64,000 bases of DNA from Aureococcus anophagefferens (Eukaryota; Sar; Pelagophyceae; Pelagomonadales; Pelagomonadaceae): NCBI RefSeq assembly GCF_000186865.1, contig NW_008705568.1:955513-1019512 (forward strand), written 5' to 3'. Of the stretch, positions 1 through 8,641 are shown piece by piece. Every line of letters starts with the position of its first letter. The stretch's first letter is position 1. Made by a program: the position numbers and the translations under genes. The notes under the pieces are model-generated. The model saw only the letters and a program-made list of their open reading frames with translations. It was not told the DNA's origin and did not search any database.

Positions 1-88
1 CAATTTGTTCAATCACGTCATTGAAGCGAGTGATGGAGCCCACGCGGCCGGCGTCCGCGATGCTGCCGATCTCCTGCTGAACGTGACA

Positions 89-1140
89 ATGAGCGGGTAC
101 GTCGCCTCGTCCTTCGAGACCGCGAAGAAGGAGGGCGACGACCTTTTCCGGCAGGGGAAGTTCTTGGACGCGAGCAACGCGTATAACATGGCGATCTTCG
201 GAGAAGGAAAAAATGAAAAGCTCTACGCGAACCGGGCTGCGTGCTGGGAGAAGCTGATCCACGAGACGAGGGCGAAGATCTGCCCGAATTCGGGAGTCGG
301 CGCGGGCTTCCACGATCACGGAGACGGCACGTACCACATCACCGGCGGCGACTGTCGGAACTGGATCCAGCGAGGTCTGGAGGATTCGAGGCACTGCGTC
401 AAATTGAAGCCAGCGTGGGCACGGGGCTGGCAGCGCCCAGCGTCGAGCGACAGGAGTGTTTTTTCGCGTGAATTTCGCCTGAAGATGTGAAGAAATCCGA
501 CCCCGTCGCACTTGGTAGGCAGCGCCTGTCGACGTTCGGCGAATTAGCGGCGTTCCACGAGGACACGGTCGACCGCGACGAGGCCATGGCCGAATGCGAA
601 ACGGCGTGCCGCGCCGCCCTCGCGCTCGAACCGGGCGGCGCGAACGCCCAAAAATGCCGGCGAACGCTCCAGATGCTACGGGACGATGCCGAGTACGTTC
701 CCGTCCCCGCCGGCGACCTGCCCGCGCACTGCGCGGGAGACGACGCGTTGCTGTGTCGCGCTACCGCGGCGAAGCACAAGGCGGCCGGCGGCGGCGACTT
801 CTCGCTGTCGGACTTTGCGGGGGCGGCGAAGCACTACAGTACCGCGCTCGCCTTCGATTGGACGGACCACGTCCTGTATTCGAATCGGTCCGCGTGCCTC
901 GCGGCGCTCAAAGAGTACGACGGCGCGCTACGCGACGGGCGGCGGTGCGTCCGCTTGCAGCCCGACTGGCCCAAGGGCCACGGCCGTTGCGCGGCGGCCC
1001 TCCTGGGGAAGGGAGACGTCCCCGGTGCCCAAGCCGCCGCCGAGCGCGGCCTGGAGCTCGACGCGACCAACGCCAATCTCATCGCCGTCAGGGACGCCTG
1101 CCTCGCGAGGTGCCTCGAGGACGCCGCGATCGGCGCCTGA
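89..1140 (+). CDS. TPR-repeat protein, split by an 89-bp introner
   Basis: Tetratricopeptide-repeat protein of about 320 residues, likely a co-chaperone or scaffold. Seen: an N-terminal TPR pair containing AKKEGDDLFRQGKF and LYANRAACWEKL, and a second set containing AAKHYSTALAF and LYSNRSACLAALKEYDGAL. These are the usual helix A/B signatures of Hop/STI1- or DNAJC7-like TPR proteins. Exons are 89-429 and 519-1140. Removing 430-518 joins TG to GCAGCGCC in frame and gives GWQRLSTFGEL. An in-frame ATG also exists at 5, but the codons before 89 are not GC-ending, so 89 is preferred. The gene could begin left of the window. Partner proteins are unknown. Confidence 0.75.
430..518 (+). mobile_element. 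Introner, family C copy 1 (89 bp, GC-AG intron)
   Basis: Starts with target copy GCAGCGCC and ends in GGTAG, followed by the second copy GCAGCGCC at 519. The interior differs from the copy at 52273-52361 at only three of about 81 positions. The donor is GC and lies in the target duplication; the acceptor AG is the end of the element. Short inverted ends contain GTGCGAC-like sequence. Confidence 0.85.
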
Positions 1141-1189
1141 GTTGCGTCGGGGACGCCGCGCGCACGGCCGACTTGTAGGAGCAGCCCAC

Positions 1190-2047
1190 TTACGCCCCCC
1201 TCTGCCTCCGGCAGAACCCGTCGCCGCCGAACTCGGAGCGCTCCTCGGGGCTGTGGAGGAGGCGGAGGCTCGGCGCCGCGCCGGCGCCGCCCGCCGGGAG
1301 CGCGGCGACGAGGTACGCGTCGAGGCCGCGGCCCGTGTCCGCGCCGAGCGTCCGACACACGTCGCTCTCGTAGCCGCGCGGCAGCCAGCCGAGGAAGAGC
1401 GCGCGGCCGCCCCGCGCGACGTGGCGCCGCACGATCGGCTCGACGGCGGGCTCGGCCTCGGGCAGCAGGAACACCGTCAGGAGCGTCGCGGCCTCCAGCA
1501 GCGCGGCCACCTGCGGATCGTCGTCCGCCGCCAGGTCGCCGTGGACGATGTCGACGACGTCCGCGAGCCGCCGCGCGGCGACGTTCGCCCGGGCGACGTC
1601 GACGAGCGCCCCGTCGAGCTCGACGCCGCCGCACCGCCGCGCGCCGTGGCGCCGGGCCCAGACCGGGATGCGGCCGTCGCCGCAGCCCAGATCCACGACG
1701 ACGTCCGCCGGCCCGACGCCGGCGACGTCCGCCAGCGCCTCGTCGAGGAACGCGACGGGCGTCGTCAGAAACGGCGCGAGCGAGTCGCCGGGCGCCCACG
1801 GCGGCGCCGCCGCGACCTCGGGCCAGCCGTCGTCCGCGGCGGGCTCCGCCTCCACGAGCGCCTCCGACAGCCAGCCGTCGGCGCCGTCGGCGGCGACGCG
1901 CAGGCGCCGCTTGCCGCGGGCGTCCTCGGCGGCCTCGAGGCGCCGCACGCGGCTCCCGCGCGGAAGCACGCGCAGCTTCGCCGACGTCGCCTCGATGCCT
2001 TCCCGGAGCAGCGCGCCGCCGCCGCCGACGACGAGCATGCTTTTCAA
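1190..2047 (-). CDS. SAM-dependent methyltransferase, FAM173/ATPSCKMT-like
   Basis: A 285-residue class I methyltransferase. Seen: motif I VVDLGCGDGRIPVWARR near residue 138, followed by GVELDGALVDVARANV, the acidic end of strand beta2. The spacing and DLGxGDGR form resemble the FAM173 family, whose known members methylate lysines of mitochondrial proteins such as ATP synthase subunit c. That substrate is inferred only from resemblance. The N-terminal ~60 residues (LRVLPRGSRVRRLEAAED) look like a small beta domain that is not part of the methyltransferase fold. A second start at 2038 (MLVVGG) is possible. The gene is divergent from the CHMP1 gene with about 270 bp between. Confidence 0.75.
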   Translation of the reverse strand: MKSMLVVGGGGALLREGIEATSAKLRVLPRGSRVRRLEAAEDARGKRRLRVAADGADGWLSEALVEAEPAADDGWPEVAAAPPWAPGDSLAPFLTTPVAFLDEALADVAGVGPADVVVDLGCGDGRIPVWARRHGARRCGGVELDGALVDVARANVAARRLADVVDIVHGDLAADDDPQVAALLEAATLLTVFLLPEAEPAVEPIVRRHVARGGRALFLGWLPRGYESDVCRTLGADTGRGLDAYLVAALPAGGAGAAPSLRLLHSPEERSEFGGDGFCRRQRGA

Positions 2048-2317
2048 GGGAGCACGCGCAGCGCTTTATGAGCTCTCACAGGAGCATCTCACCGAGGGCG
2101 CGGGCACGGCGAAGGATGAGGGGAGCTGTCTCGAAGGGGCTGCCAGCCGCTGCGGCCATCGTGATTGGTCGCGAGGTGCGAGGCCAAAAGTGCCGCGCTC
2201 TGCGCGCTTGATCGAGGAGAGCTCCCGGCCCACCGAGACCAACATCTTTCGCCGCGCGCGCGCCCGCCGCACGCCGCACCCACCACCCGACGCCGGGGCC
2301 GCACCCGACCGCGCACC

Positions 2318-2926
2318 ATGGGGAACCGCATCTCCTTGCAGGAGGAGCTCATCAACCTGAAGATGACGAGCAAGCAGATGGTGAGCGCGTCGAAGAAGTG
2401 CGAGAAGCAGGAAAAAAAGTACAAGAAGGACGTGAAGAAGGCCATCGAGAAGGGCAACGCCGAGGGCGCGCGCATCTACGCGCAGAACGCCATCCGCGAG
2501 AAGACCCAGGGCCTCAACTACCTCAAGATGGGCAGCCGCATCGACGCCGTCGCCGCGCGGCTCGAGACCGCGATCCGCACCAAGGAGATGTCGAAGAACA
2601 TGGGCAACGTCGTCAAGGGCATGAACAACGCCCTCAAGTCCATGGACGTCGAGAAGATCTCCAAGACCATGGACGACTTCGAGAAGCAGTTCGAGGACAT
2701 GGACGTCCGCGCGGGCTACATGGAGTCCGCGATGAACAACTCGACCGCGTCGGCGACGCCCGAGGACCAGGTCGACGGGTTGCTCAAGCAGGTCGCCGAC
2801 GAGCACCAGCTCGACGTGTCCTTCGCCCTCGACGACGCGGGCGCCGTCGGCACGGCGACGCCCGCCGTCGCCGCGCCGCCGCAGGACACGAGCCTCGCGG
2901 GCCGCCTCGATGCGCTCAAGCGATAG
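2318..2926 (+). CDS. CHMP1: CHMP1/Did2-like ESCRT-III subunit
   Basis: A 202-residue charged helical protein matching CHMP1 (yeast Did2/Vps46) along its length. It acts in late ESCRT-III filament remodelling at endosomes, in abscission and in nuclear envelope sealing. Seen: basic N-terminal helices (SASKKCEKQEKKYKKDVKKA, then EGARIYAQNAIREK), the central GSRIDAVAARLETA block typical of CHMP1, an acidic C-terminal half, and the terminal LAGRLDALKR, a MIM1 motif for binding Vps4. The start at 2318 has context CACCATGG and gives the family length; the open frame upstream to 2165 is not conserved. AAATAAA around 2960 could serve as a polyadenylation signal. Confidence 0.93.
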   Translation: MGNRISLQEELINLKMTSKQMVSASKKCEKQEKKYKKDVKKAIEKGNAEGARIYAQNAIREKTQGLNYLKMGSRIDAVAARLETAIRTKEMSKNMGNVVKGMNNALKSMDVEKISKTMDDFEKQFEDMDVRAGYMESAMNNSTASATPEDQVDGLLKQVADEHQLDVSFALDDAGAVGTATPAVAAPPQDTSLAGRLDALKR

Positions 2927-2973
2927 GTCGCTGCCCCCTGTCGAAAGCTAATGTCGCAAAATAAACGGGCGCC

Positions 2974-3587
2974 TCACTCCGAGGAGCTCGGGACCTTGGG
3001 CGCGCCGTCCGCGTAGTGGCCGCGGTTCGGGACGAGGAGCTGGCCGAGGCCGAGGTCCTGGCCGTGGATGAGCATGAAGCCCCGCTCGCCCTTGAGCTTG
3101 AGCCACTGCGACTCGATGGTGTAGTCGACGCCGACGAGGTTGTTGACGCGCTTGATGCCCACCATGCGGCTCGCGACGCTCGGCTTTTCGCCTGCGGGCG
3201 CGCGGTGAAAGAAAATAAACGAACGGACGCGGTCGGCGCGCGGACGGCGACGCAGGGCGAGTAGACGACGCGCCACTCGTTGGGCTCGCGGGCCTCGACG
3301 GACTCGTTGTCGTCGAGCCCGAGCTCCTCCTTCATCTCCTCCTGGAGCCCCGACGCCTTGACCATGCGGTCCCAGGTCTTCTGCTGCTCGTCGTTGTAGA
3401 CCTCGGGCTCCTCCTCGTCCTCCTCCTCGTCGATGGTCTTGCCCAGCCTGTCCCACTTGCTGTAGTCCGTGACGACCTTCGTGGGCGCGCTCACGGGCGC
3501 GACTTCGTCGTACTCCTCGGCCTCGACGGGCTCCGCGTCGAGGAGCGCGTCGAGGTCGTCGAGCTCGAAGGCGTCGCCGTCCTCCAT
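2974..3587 (-). CDS. Acidic conserved hypothetical protein, two exons
   Basis: Not recognised. Exon 1 runs from 3587 to about 3254 and encodes an acidic protein (DAFELDDLDALLD, a GKTIDEEEDEEEPEV tract, EEMKEELGLDDNESV). Exon 2 (about 3191-2974) encodes a folded-looking segment with IKRVNNLVGVDYTIES and RGFMLIHGQDLGLGQLLV. The frames join only if the intron leaves a phase-1 junction. The best fit is a 62-bp GC-AG intron (3253-3192), giving SPCEKPSVASR. The start at 3587 was chosen because the palindromic element at 3697-3717 and non-coding-looking sequence lie just upstream; the open frame continues to 3779. Probably soluble, as no signal or membrane segment is visible. Confidence 0.55.
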
Positions 3588-3696
3588 GGCGTTCTGTACG
3601 GCGCGCAGCGCGCGCGCCAAAGGCGACTGCGGCGTCGCTTCGATGGCGTCGATGGCTCGGCGCGGCGCGGCAACACCCCGACTTTCCAAGGGCCTA

Positions 3697-3717
3697 CCCT
3701 GCAAGTTGCAGTGCAAC
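3697..3717 (-). promoter_or_regulatory. Palindromic CTGCAAGTTGCAG element, copy 1
   Basis: CTGCAAGTTGCAG is an odd palindrome and overlaps a second one, GTTGCAGTGCAAC. It lies about 110 bp upstream of the preferred ATG at 3587. An almost identical 15-base stretch lies at the same distance from the next minus-strand gene. A promoter role is inferred from position and repetition only. Confidence 0.35.
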
Positions 3718-3768
3718 TTAACTTGGGCTGCTGCACACAGCAGGGGTTCCCCGACATTCGTCACCTTG

Positions 3769-4608
3769 TTACTCTCCACGCGCAGCGAGATGGTCGTTCA
3801 GCGCATCGCGATACTTGAAGAGCGATTCGACCGCGCCCGGACGCCACGCGCGGCGCGAGAGCGCGACGCGCCCGTTCTCCGCACGCTCGTCGCTCACGCG
3901 CACCGCGAGGTAAGCGCACTGATGGCGCCCGACGGTGCCCATGCTCTGCATCCTGTGCGGTTCCATGCACGCCGTCGAGTAGCAGCACCCATAGAGCCAC
4001 AGCGGGAAGCTGCGCGGGCCCTCGCACAAGATGTCGCACGAGCTCGGCAGCGTTTTGATGTCCTCGGGCGAGTGCACCTCGACCGGCTGCCCCTCGTCCT
4101 TCGCTCCAACTGACGCTCCGCCGCCGCTGTCGGGCCCGACGCCGCCCGACGACGCGATGATCTCGTACAGCACGTCCTGTCGCAGTACCAAGGCGCGCTG
4201 CACGCTCGACGCCGGGAAGACGTAGCGCTTCAGGAAGTAGTCTCCACAACACGGCTTCGGCACGACGGTCGTGCAGCCCTCCTCCCGCTCGACGATGAGC
4301 TCGCTGCGATTGATCGAGAAACGCATCGGCGTCTCGCACAGCCCGAGCCAGCGCAGCCCATTCGGGAAGAAGCAGCACGTGCAGACCAGGTGGACCGGCC
4401 ACGTGCACGTCCCATAAGTCACCATCCAGAAGTTCGCCCACCACGCCATGCCGTGCGCGCCCGCCATCTCCTCGGCCGTGACGGCGACGATGGGCTCAGC
4501 CACGTCCCCAGCCTCCGCCACGACGGACACTACTGGCACCACGCCACTGTCCTCGGCCGAACCATCGGGAGAAATTTTGGCGCCGGGTTGGACGGTTTCC
4601 ACGCTCAT
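3769..4608 (-). CDS. Cys-rich hypothetical protein
   Basis: Unrecognised protein of 279 residues from the ATG at 4608; the open frame extends to 4734. Seen: a hydrophobic Cys/Trp-rich stretch (MAWWANFWMVTYGTCTWPVH, CTCCFFPNGLRWLGLC) that may be one or two membrane helices. A CCGDYFLKRYVFPAS segment follows, then a second Cys cluster (LWLYGCCYSTACME). The start at 4608 is favoured because the palindromic element 4709-4729 would otherwise lie inside the coding sequence. The gene is in tandem with the acidic gene downstream, about 180 bp away, and the two upstream regions share sequence. No function is proposed. Confidence 0.5.
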   Translation of the reverse strand: MSVETVQPGAKISPDGSAEDSGVVPVVSVVAEAGDVAEPIVAVTAEEMAGAHGMAWWANFWMVTYGTCTWPVHLVCTCCFFPNGLRWLGLCETPMRFSINRSELIVEREEGCTTVVPKPCCGDYFLKRYVFPASSVQRALVLRQDVLYEIIASSGGVGPDSGGGASVGAKDEGQPVEVHSPEDIKTLPSSCDILCEGPRSFPLWLYGCCYSTACMEPHRMQSMGTVGRHQCAYLAVRVSDERAENGRVALSRRAWRPGAVESLFKYRDALNDHLAARGE

Positions 4609-4708
4609 TTCTCGCAGGTTCTCTCGCGTGCCGATCAGCGCGGCGCGCGGTGGGGCGGACAGGAGCACCGGGATGGCAGATTTGGATGGCTCAGTCCTGA
4701 TGACCGCG

Positions 4709-4729
4709 GCAACACCCTGCAAGTTGCAG
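4709..4729 (-). promoter_or_regulatory. Palindromic CTGCAAGTTGCAG element, copy 2
   Basis: GCAACACCCTGCAAGTTGCAG. The same GCAACACCC and CCCTGCAAGTTGCAG blocks occur at 3670-3711, there separated by extra bases. It sits about 100 bp upstream of the ATG at 4608. A core-promoter role is an inference. Confidence 0.35.
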
Positions 4730-4938
4730 CACAACCACCAAAATAAATACAGCCTTTCTTCCCGCTTCTGACGAGGTCCACCAGCATCGCTCGAGGTATC
4801 GTCTTCGTCGCGCAGAAAACTTGATCTTGAAGAACTTACAACTAGCTAAACGGGGAGGGGGGTGGCGGCGCCGGCCGACTCGGAGGAGGACTTGTCTTTG
4901 CCTCGTCGCAGTGGGGCGCGCGCCGGGCCGCGGCGCGC

Positions 4939-6282
4939 TTAGCCCATCATGTCGTCGCCCTCCTCGTCCTCGTCGAACTCGCCCTCCTCCTCGGCCGTCG
5001 CGTCCTGGTACTGCTGGTACTCGGAGACGAGGTCGTTCATGTTGGACTCGGCCTCCGTGAACTCCATCTCGTCCATGCCCTCGCCCGTGTACCAGTGGAG
5101 GAACGCCTTGCGGCGGAACATGGCCGTGAACTGCTCGGCCACGCGCTTCCACGTCTCCTGGATCGCCGTCGAGTTGCCGATGAACGTCGTCGACATCTTG
5201 AGGCCCTTGGGCGGGATGTCGCAGATCGCCGACTTGACGTTGTTCGGGATCCACTCGACGAAGTACGACGAGTTCTTGTTGATGACATTGAGCATCTGCT
5301 CGTCGACCTCCTTCGTCGACATGCGGCCGCGGAAGAGGCACGAGCACGTGAGGTAACGGCCGTGGCGGGGGTCCGCGGCGCACATCATGTTCTTCGCGTC
5401 GAACTGCTGCTGCGTGAGCTCCGGCACCGTGAGGGCGCGGTACTGCTGGGAGCCGCGCGACGTGAGGGGCGCGAAGCCGACCATGAAGAAGTGGAGGCGG
5501 GGGAACGGGACCATGTTGACCGCGAGCTTGCGGAGGTCGCAGTTGAGCTGGCCGGGGAAGCGCAGGGAGCACGTCGTGCCGCAGAGGGCCGCCGCGATGA
5601 GGTGGTTGAGGTCGCCGTACGTCGGCGTCGTGAGCTTGAGCGTGCGGAAGCAGATGTCGTAGAGCGCCTCGTTGTCGAGCGTGAAGCACTGGTCCGAGTT
5701 CTCGACGAGCTGGTGGACGGAGAGGGTCGCGTTGTAGGGCTCGACGACCGTGTCCGACACCTTGGGCGACGGGATCACCGAGTAGGTCGACATGACGCGG
5801 TCGGGGTACTCCTCGCGGATCTTGGAGATGAGGAGCGTGCCCATGCCGGCGCCCGTGCCGCCGCCCATGGAGTGCGTGAGCTGGAAGCCCTGGAGGCAGT
5901 CGCAGGACTCGGCCTCCTTGCGGACGACGTCGAGGACGGAGTCGATGAGCTCGGCGCCCTCCGTGTAGTGGCCCTTGGCCCAGTTGTTGCCCGCGCCCGT
6001 CTGGCCGAAGACGAAGTTGTCGGGGCGGAAGAGCTGGCCGAAGGGGCCCGCGCGGACGGAGTCCATGGTGCCGGGCTCGAGGTCCATGAGGATCGCGCGG
6101 GGCACGTAGCGGCCGCCCGTGGCCTCGTTGTAGTACACGTTGATGCGCTCGAGCTGGAGGTCCGAGTCGCCGTGGTACGTGCCCGTGGGGTCGACGCCGT
6201 GCTCATCGGAGATGACCTCCCAGAACTTGGCGCCGATCTGGTTGCCGCACTGGCCTCCCTGGATGTGGACGATCTCGCGCAT
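4939..6282 (-). CDS. TUBB: Beta-tubulin
   Basis: Full-length, intronless beta-tubulin of 447 residues. It forms alpha/beta dimers that polymerise into microtubules and hydrolyse the exchangeable GTP. Seen: the N-terminal MREI tetrapeptide (in animals the signal for co-translational mRNA autoregulation), the [15 protein letters not shown] start, the GTP-binding signature [13 protein letters not shown] near residue 140, the [17 protein letters not shown] segment, and an acidic tail with [11 protein letters not shown]. Codons are overwhelmingly C- or G-ending, fitting high expression. It is divergent from the SMP-C2 gene over a 166-bp shared upstream region. Confidence 0.98.
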   Translation of the reverse strand: MREIVHIQGGQCGNQIGAKFWEVISDEHGVDPTGTYHGDSDLQLERINVYYNEATGGRYVPRAILMDLEPGTMDSVRAGPFGQLFRPDNFVFGQTGAGNNWAKGHYTEGAELIDSVLDVVRKEAESCDCLQGFQLTHSMGGGTGAGMGTLLISKIREEYPDRVMSTYSVIPSPKVSDTVVEPYNATLSVHQLVENSDQCFTLDNEALYDICFRTLKLTTPTYGDLNHLIAAALCGTTCSLRFPGQLNCDLRKLAVNMVPFPRLHFFMVGFAPLTSRGSQQYRALTVPELTQQQFDAKNMMCAADPRHGRYLTCSCLFRGRMSTKEVDEQMLNVINKNSSYFVEWIPNNVKSAICDIPPKGLKMSTTFIGNSTAIQETWKRVAEQFTAMFRRKAFLHWYTGEGMDEMEFTEAESNMNDLVSEYQQYQDATAEEEGEFDEDEEGDDMMG

Positions 6283-6448
6283 GGTTGCTTGGTGGTGTGT
6301 TGTTGGAAACGAGGCAAGGCGCTGAAACGAAGGCGTGTGCGCTGCTTTCGGTTGTGCCTTGATATACGGCTTTGGATCGAAAATTCAAGCATTTTAGTTG
6401 CCCTCGCTCAAATGCCACAAAGGAAAAGCCGAGCACGTCGCGCCGCCA
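6283..6448. promoter_or_regulatory. Divergent promoter region between beta-tubulin and the SMP-C2 gene
   Basis: Only 166 bp separate two divergent start codons, so both promoters must overlap here. The stretch is clearly richer in A/T than its surroundings. On the minus strand it contains GTATATC (about 6361-6367), a TATA-like element some 80 bp before the tubulin ATG. No transcript data are available. Confidence 0.45.
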
Positions 6449-8194
6449 ATGGCTGCTTTGAACGGCGCCGAATGGGACGCGGTGTCGCCGCGCGTGGACG
6501 CGGTGCTCGTGCTCTACGACCACGACGGCAAGACGCCGAAGCGGCGCCAGTTCAAGACGCTCGACGAGGGCGTCGTGGCCTTCGACCGCCTCCAGCAGTT
6601 CCACGCGGCCCTGCGCGTGAAGCACCGCGCGCCGCCCAACGCTGAGGTCATGGTCCTCTTCGCGCGCGCGTCGCGGCGGTCCGACGTCTGGTACGCGGCG
6701 CGGTCCTCCGGCGAGGGCGTCGCGGCCGTCGCGCTCGAGAACTGGGTCGGCCTCCGGCGCCTGGCCAAGTTCGAGGCGGGCTCGTCGCGCGTCGTCGCGG
6801 TGGTCGGCGGGTGCCTGCTGCGCGCGCTCCTCTGGGTCTTCGTCCAGCGCAAGCCGGCGACGGCGGCGACGCCGCGCCCCTGGCCGCCGTGGGTCGTGCG
6901 GCTCCTGAGCCTCGGGCTCGAGTTCTTCTGGCCGACGATCCGCGCGACGATCAACAACAGCGTCAACGTCTTAGTGCTCCCCATCGCGAACGCGGCCATC
7001 GCGCGGATGGAGAACCGGGCCATCGACAAGCTCACGAAGCTCGAGCTCGACATCGGCTCCGAGGCGCCGACGCTCACGTCCGTCGCGGTCGCGCCCTCGC
7101 TGACGGGCTACGACTTCGTCGACGTCGACGTGGGCGTGCTCTACCACGGCTACCGCGTGCGCCTCGACATGGAGGCGAACCTCGGGGGCGACGAGCTGCC
7201 GGACGTCGAGGGCCAGGTGTCGCGCTTCGGCGTCGAGGGCGCGCTGCGCCTCAAGCTCGGCCCGCTCACGACGGGGCTGCCGTGCGCGTCGCTCCTCCGG
7301 TACGGCTTCCTGCGCAAGCCGACGCTGACCATCAACTCCGAGTTCGGCGTCCACGAGGCCGTGACGGCGCTGCCCGTGGGCATCTCGCTGGGAGCCATCG
7401 ACCGCTTCATCCAGCGCCTCCTCGACGACGTCATCGCCGCGCGGCTCTGCTGGCCCGCGCGCGCGACCGTCGATTTGGCGACGCTCTTCCTCGGGCCGGA
7501 CCGCGCGCTGGACGTGCTCCCGGAGGAGAGCGCGCGCGACGCGTCGCACCCGATCGGGCAGCTGCGCGTGGAAATCGCGTCCTGCGCGAGCCTGCTCAAC
7601 AACGACGTCGGCGGCAAGTCGGATCCCTACGTCGTCTGCACCTTGGGCGCGACGAAGCGGACGACGACGACGATCCACGACGACTGCGACCCGGCCTGGG
7701 AGCACCCGGCGACCTTCCTCTTCGACGTCCACGAGTCGAGCCAGGAGCTCCACGTCGCCGTCTTCGACTCGGAGGACGACAACTTCAACACGTTCGCGGA
7801 CGCGCTCCTGGGGGTCGTCGCCGTGCCCATGTCGGCGCTCTACGACGCGGGCGACGGGAGCGGGCCCGTGGAGCTCACGCTGCCCCTGGACTGCTCCGTC
7901 TACGACGGCAAGCTGAAGGCCTACCACGCGACGCGGACGCCCGAGCCGTCGTTCGTGACGCTCCGCGCGATGCTCGACCTCGACGACGAGCCCGACCGCG
8001 GCGCGGCGGGCGCGCGCGCGGCGAAACTCGCGGGCGCCGCGGCGGGGGCCACGTTCGTCGCGCTCACCTACGCCGCGACGACCGCGGCGCTCCACCGGTC
8101 CGCGCTCGAGGCGCTCGCCCTCCTCCAGCTCCACCTCCTGAACGCCGCAGTCGCCGCGGCCGTCTTCGCCCTGGCCCTCGGGGCGCTGCTGTAG
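6449..8194 (+). CDS. SMP and C2 domain protein, extended-synaptotagmin/tricalbin-like
   Basis: A 581-residue protein with the layout of lipid-transfer tethers at ER contact sites. Seen: an N-terminal soluble part (residues 1-110), a hydrophobic segment near 115-130 (VVAVVGGCLLRALLWVFV), and an SMP-like region near 150-360 (FFWPTIRATINNSVNV, then LELDIGSEAPTLTSVAV, then GYDFVDVDVGVLY). A C2 domain near 370-480 has LRVEIASCASLLNNDVGGKSD and the Ca-binding style GGKSDPYVVC and FDSEDDNF. Two hydrophobic helices close the C-terminus, which is unusual for the family. The start at 6449 (CCAATGGCT) is preferred over 6398. Lipid transfer at membrane contacts is inferred from family knowledge. Confidence 0.8.
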   Translation: MAALNGAEWDAVSPRVDAVLVLYDHDGKTPKRRQFKTLDEGVVAFDRLQQFHAALRVKHRAPPNAEVMVLFARASRRSDVWYAARSSGEGVAAVALENWVGLRRLAKFEAGSSRVVAVVGGCLLRALLWVFVQRKPATAATPRPWPPWVVRLLSLGLEFFWPTIRATINNSVNVLVLPIANAAIARMENRAIDKLTKLELDIGSEAPTLTSVAVAPSLTGYDFVDVDVGVLYHGYRVRLDMEANLGGDELPDVEGQVSRFGVEGALRLKLGPLTTGLPCASLLRYGFLRKPTLTINSEFGVHEAVTALPVGISLGAIDRFIQRLLDDVIAARLCWPARATVDLATLFLGPDRALDVLPEESARDASHPIGQLRVEIASCASLLNNDVGGKSDPYVVCTLGATKRTTTTIHDDCDPAWEHPATFLFDVHESSQELHVAVFDSEDDNFNTFADALLGVVAVPMSALYDAGDGSGPVELTLPLDCSVYDGKLKAYHATRTPEPSFVTLRAMLDLDDEPDRGAAGARAAKLAGAAAGATFVALTYAATTAALHRSALEALALLQLHLLNAAVAAAVFALALGALL

Positions 8195-8641
8195 GACTGG
8201 CGGCGCCGCAATGTAAACACTTTCGATTGAAATTTCTGTTGGAAACATTTCCATAACAGACCACTCGCTGCCTCCATTATTTAATCTACTGTCGGGATGT
8301 GTTACCCGATAAGGGATGAGCCGCTAAGTGAGCCGCTCGCGACTAACTCGCGGCCGCGCCTTCTTGAAGCCTCGGTGAAGGCAAAATTGAAGCAGATTCC
8401 CGCTCGATCGCACTTGCCGCAATCGAGTGGACTGCGGCGCGCGGACCGCGCACGATTCCGGCGTCCCATGGCATGCCGACTTCACTTCGGGCGAAGATTA
8501 GGAAAGTATAGGGACAACCGACACTGCTTTTGGGGAAGAAACTTACACGTGGAATCTCATTAGATGAGCCCGGCCGAGAGACGACGCTCGAAAAAACGCC
8601 GCGCGCCGCGCGCGCGCGCGCCGCGGTCCCCCGCAGGCCCC
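8195..8641. other. Intergenic region between SMP-C2 and FGGY genes
   Basis: About 450 bp with no convincing gene. It is richer in A/T (8205-8300 especially) than the coding DNA around it. A short open frame at 8297-8563 lacks GC-ending codons and any recognisable motif, so it was not called. The FGGY gene may start at the ATG at 8564 instead of 8642. Confidence 0.6.

Noticed and set aside
4690..4734. Start of the Cys-rich gene at 4734 (MCCNLQGVAAV)
   Set aside because: That peptide is just the translation of the palindromic element repeated upstream of the next gene, so a start at 4608 is more likely.
8297..8563. 88-codon open frame before the FGGY gene
   Set aside because: No GC-ending codon bias, no motif, and it lies in A/T-richer intergenic DNA.
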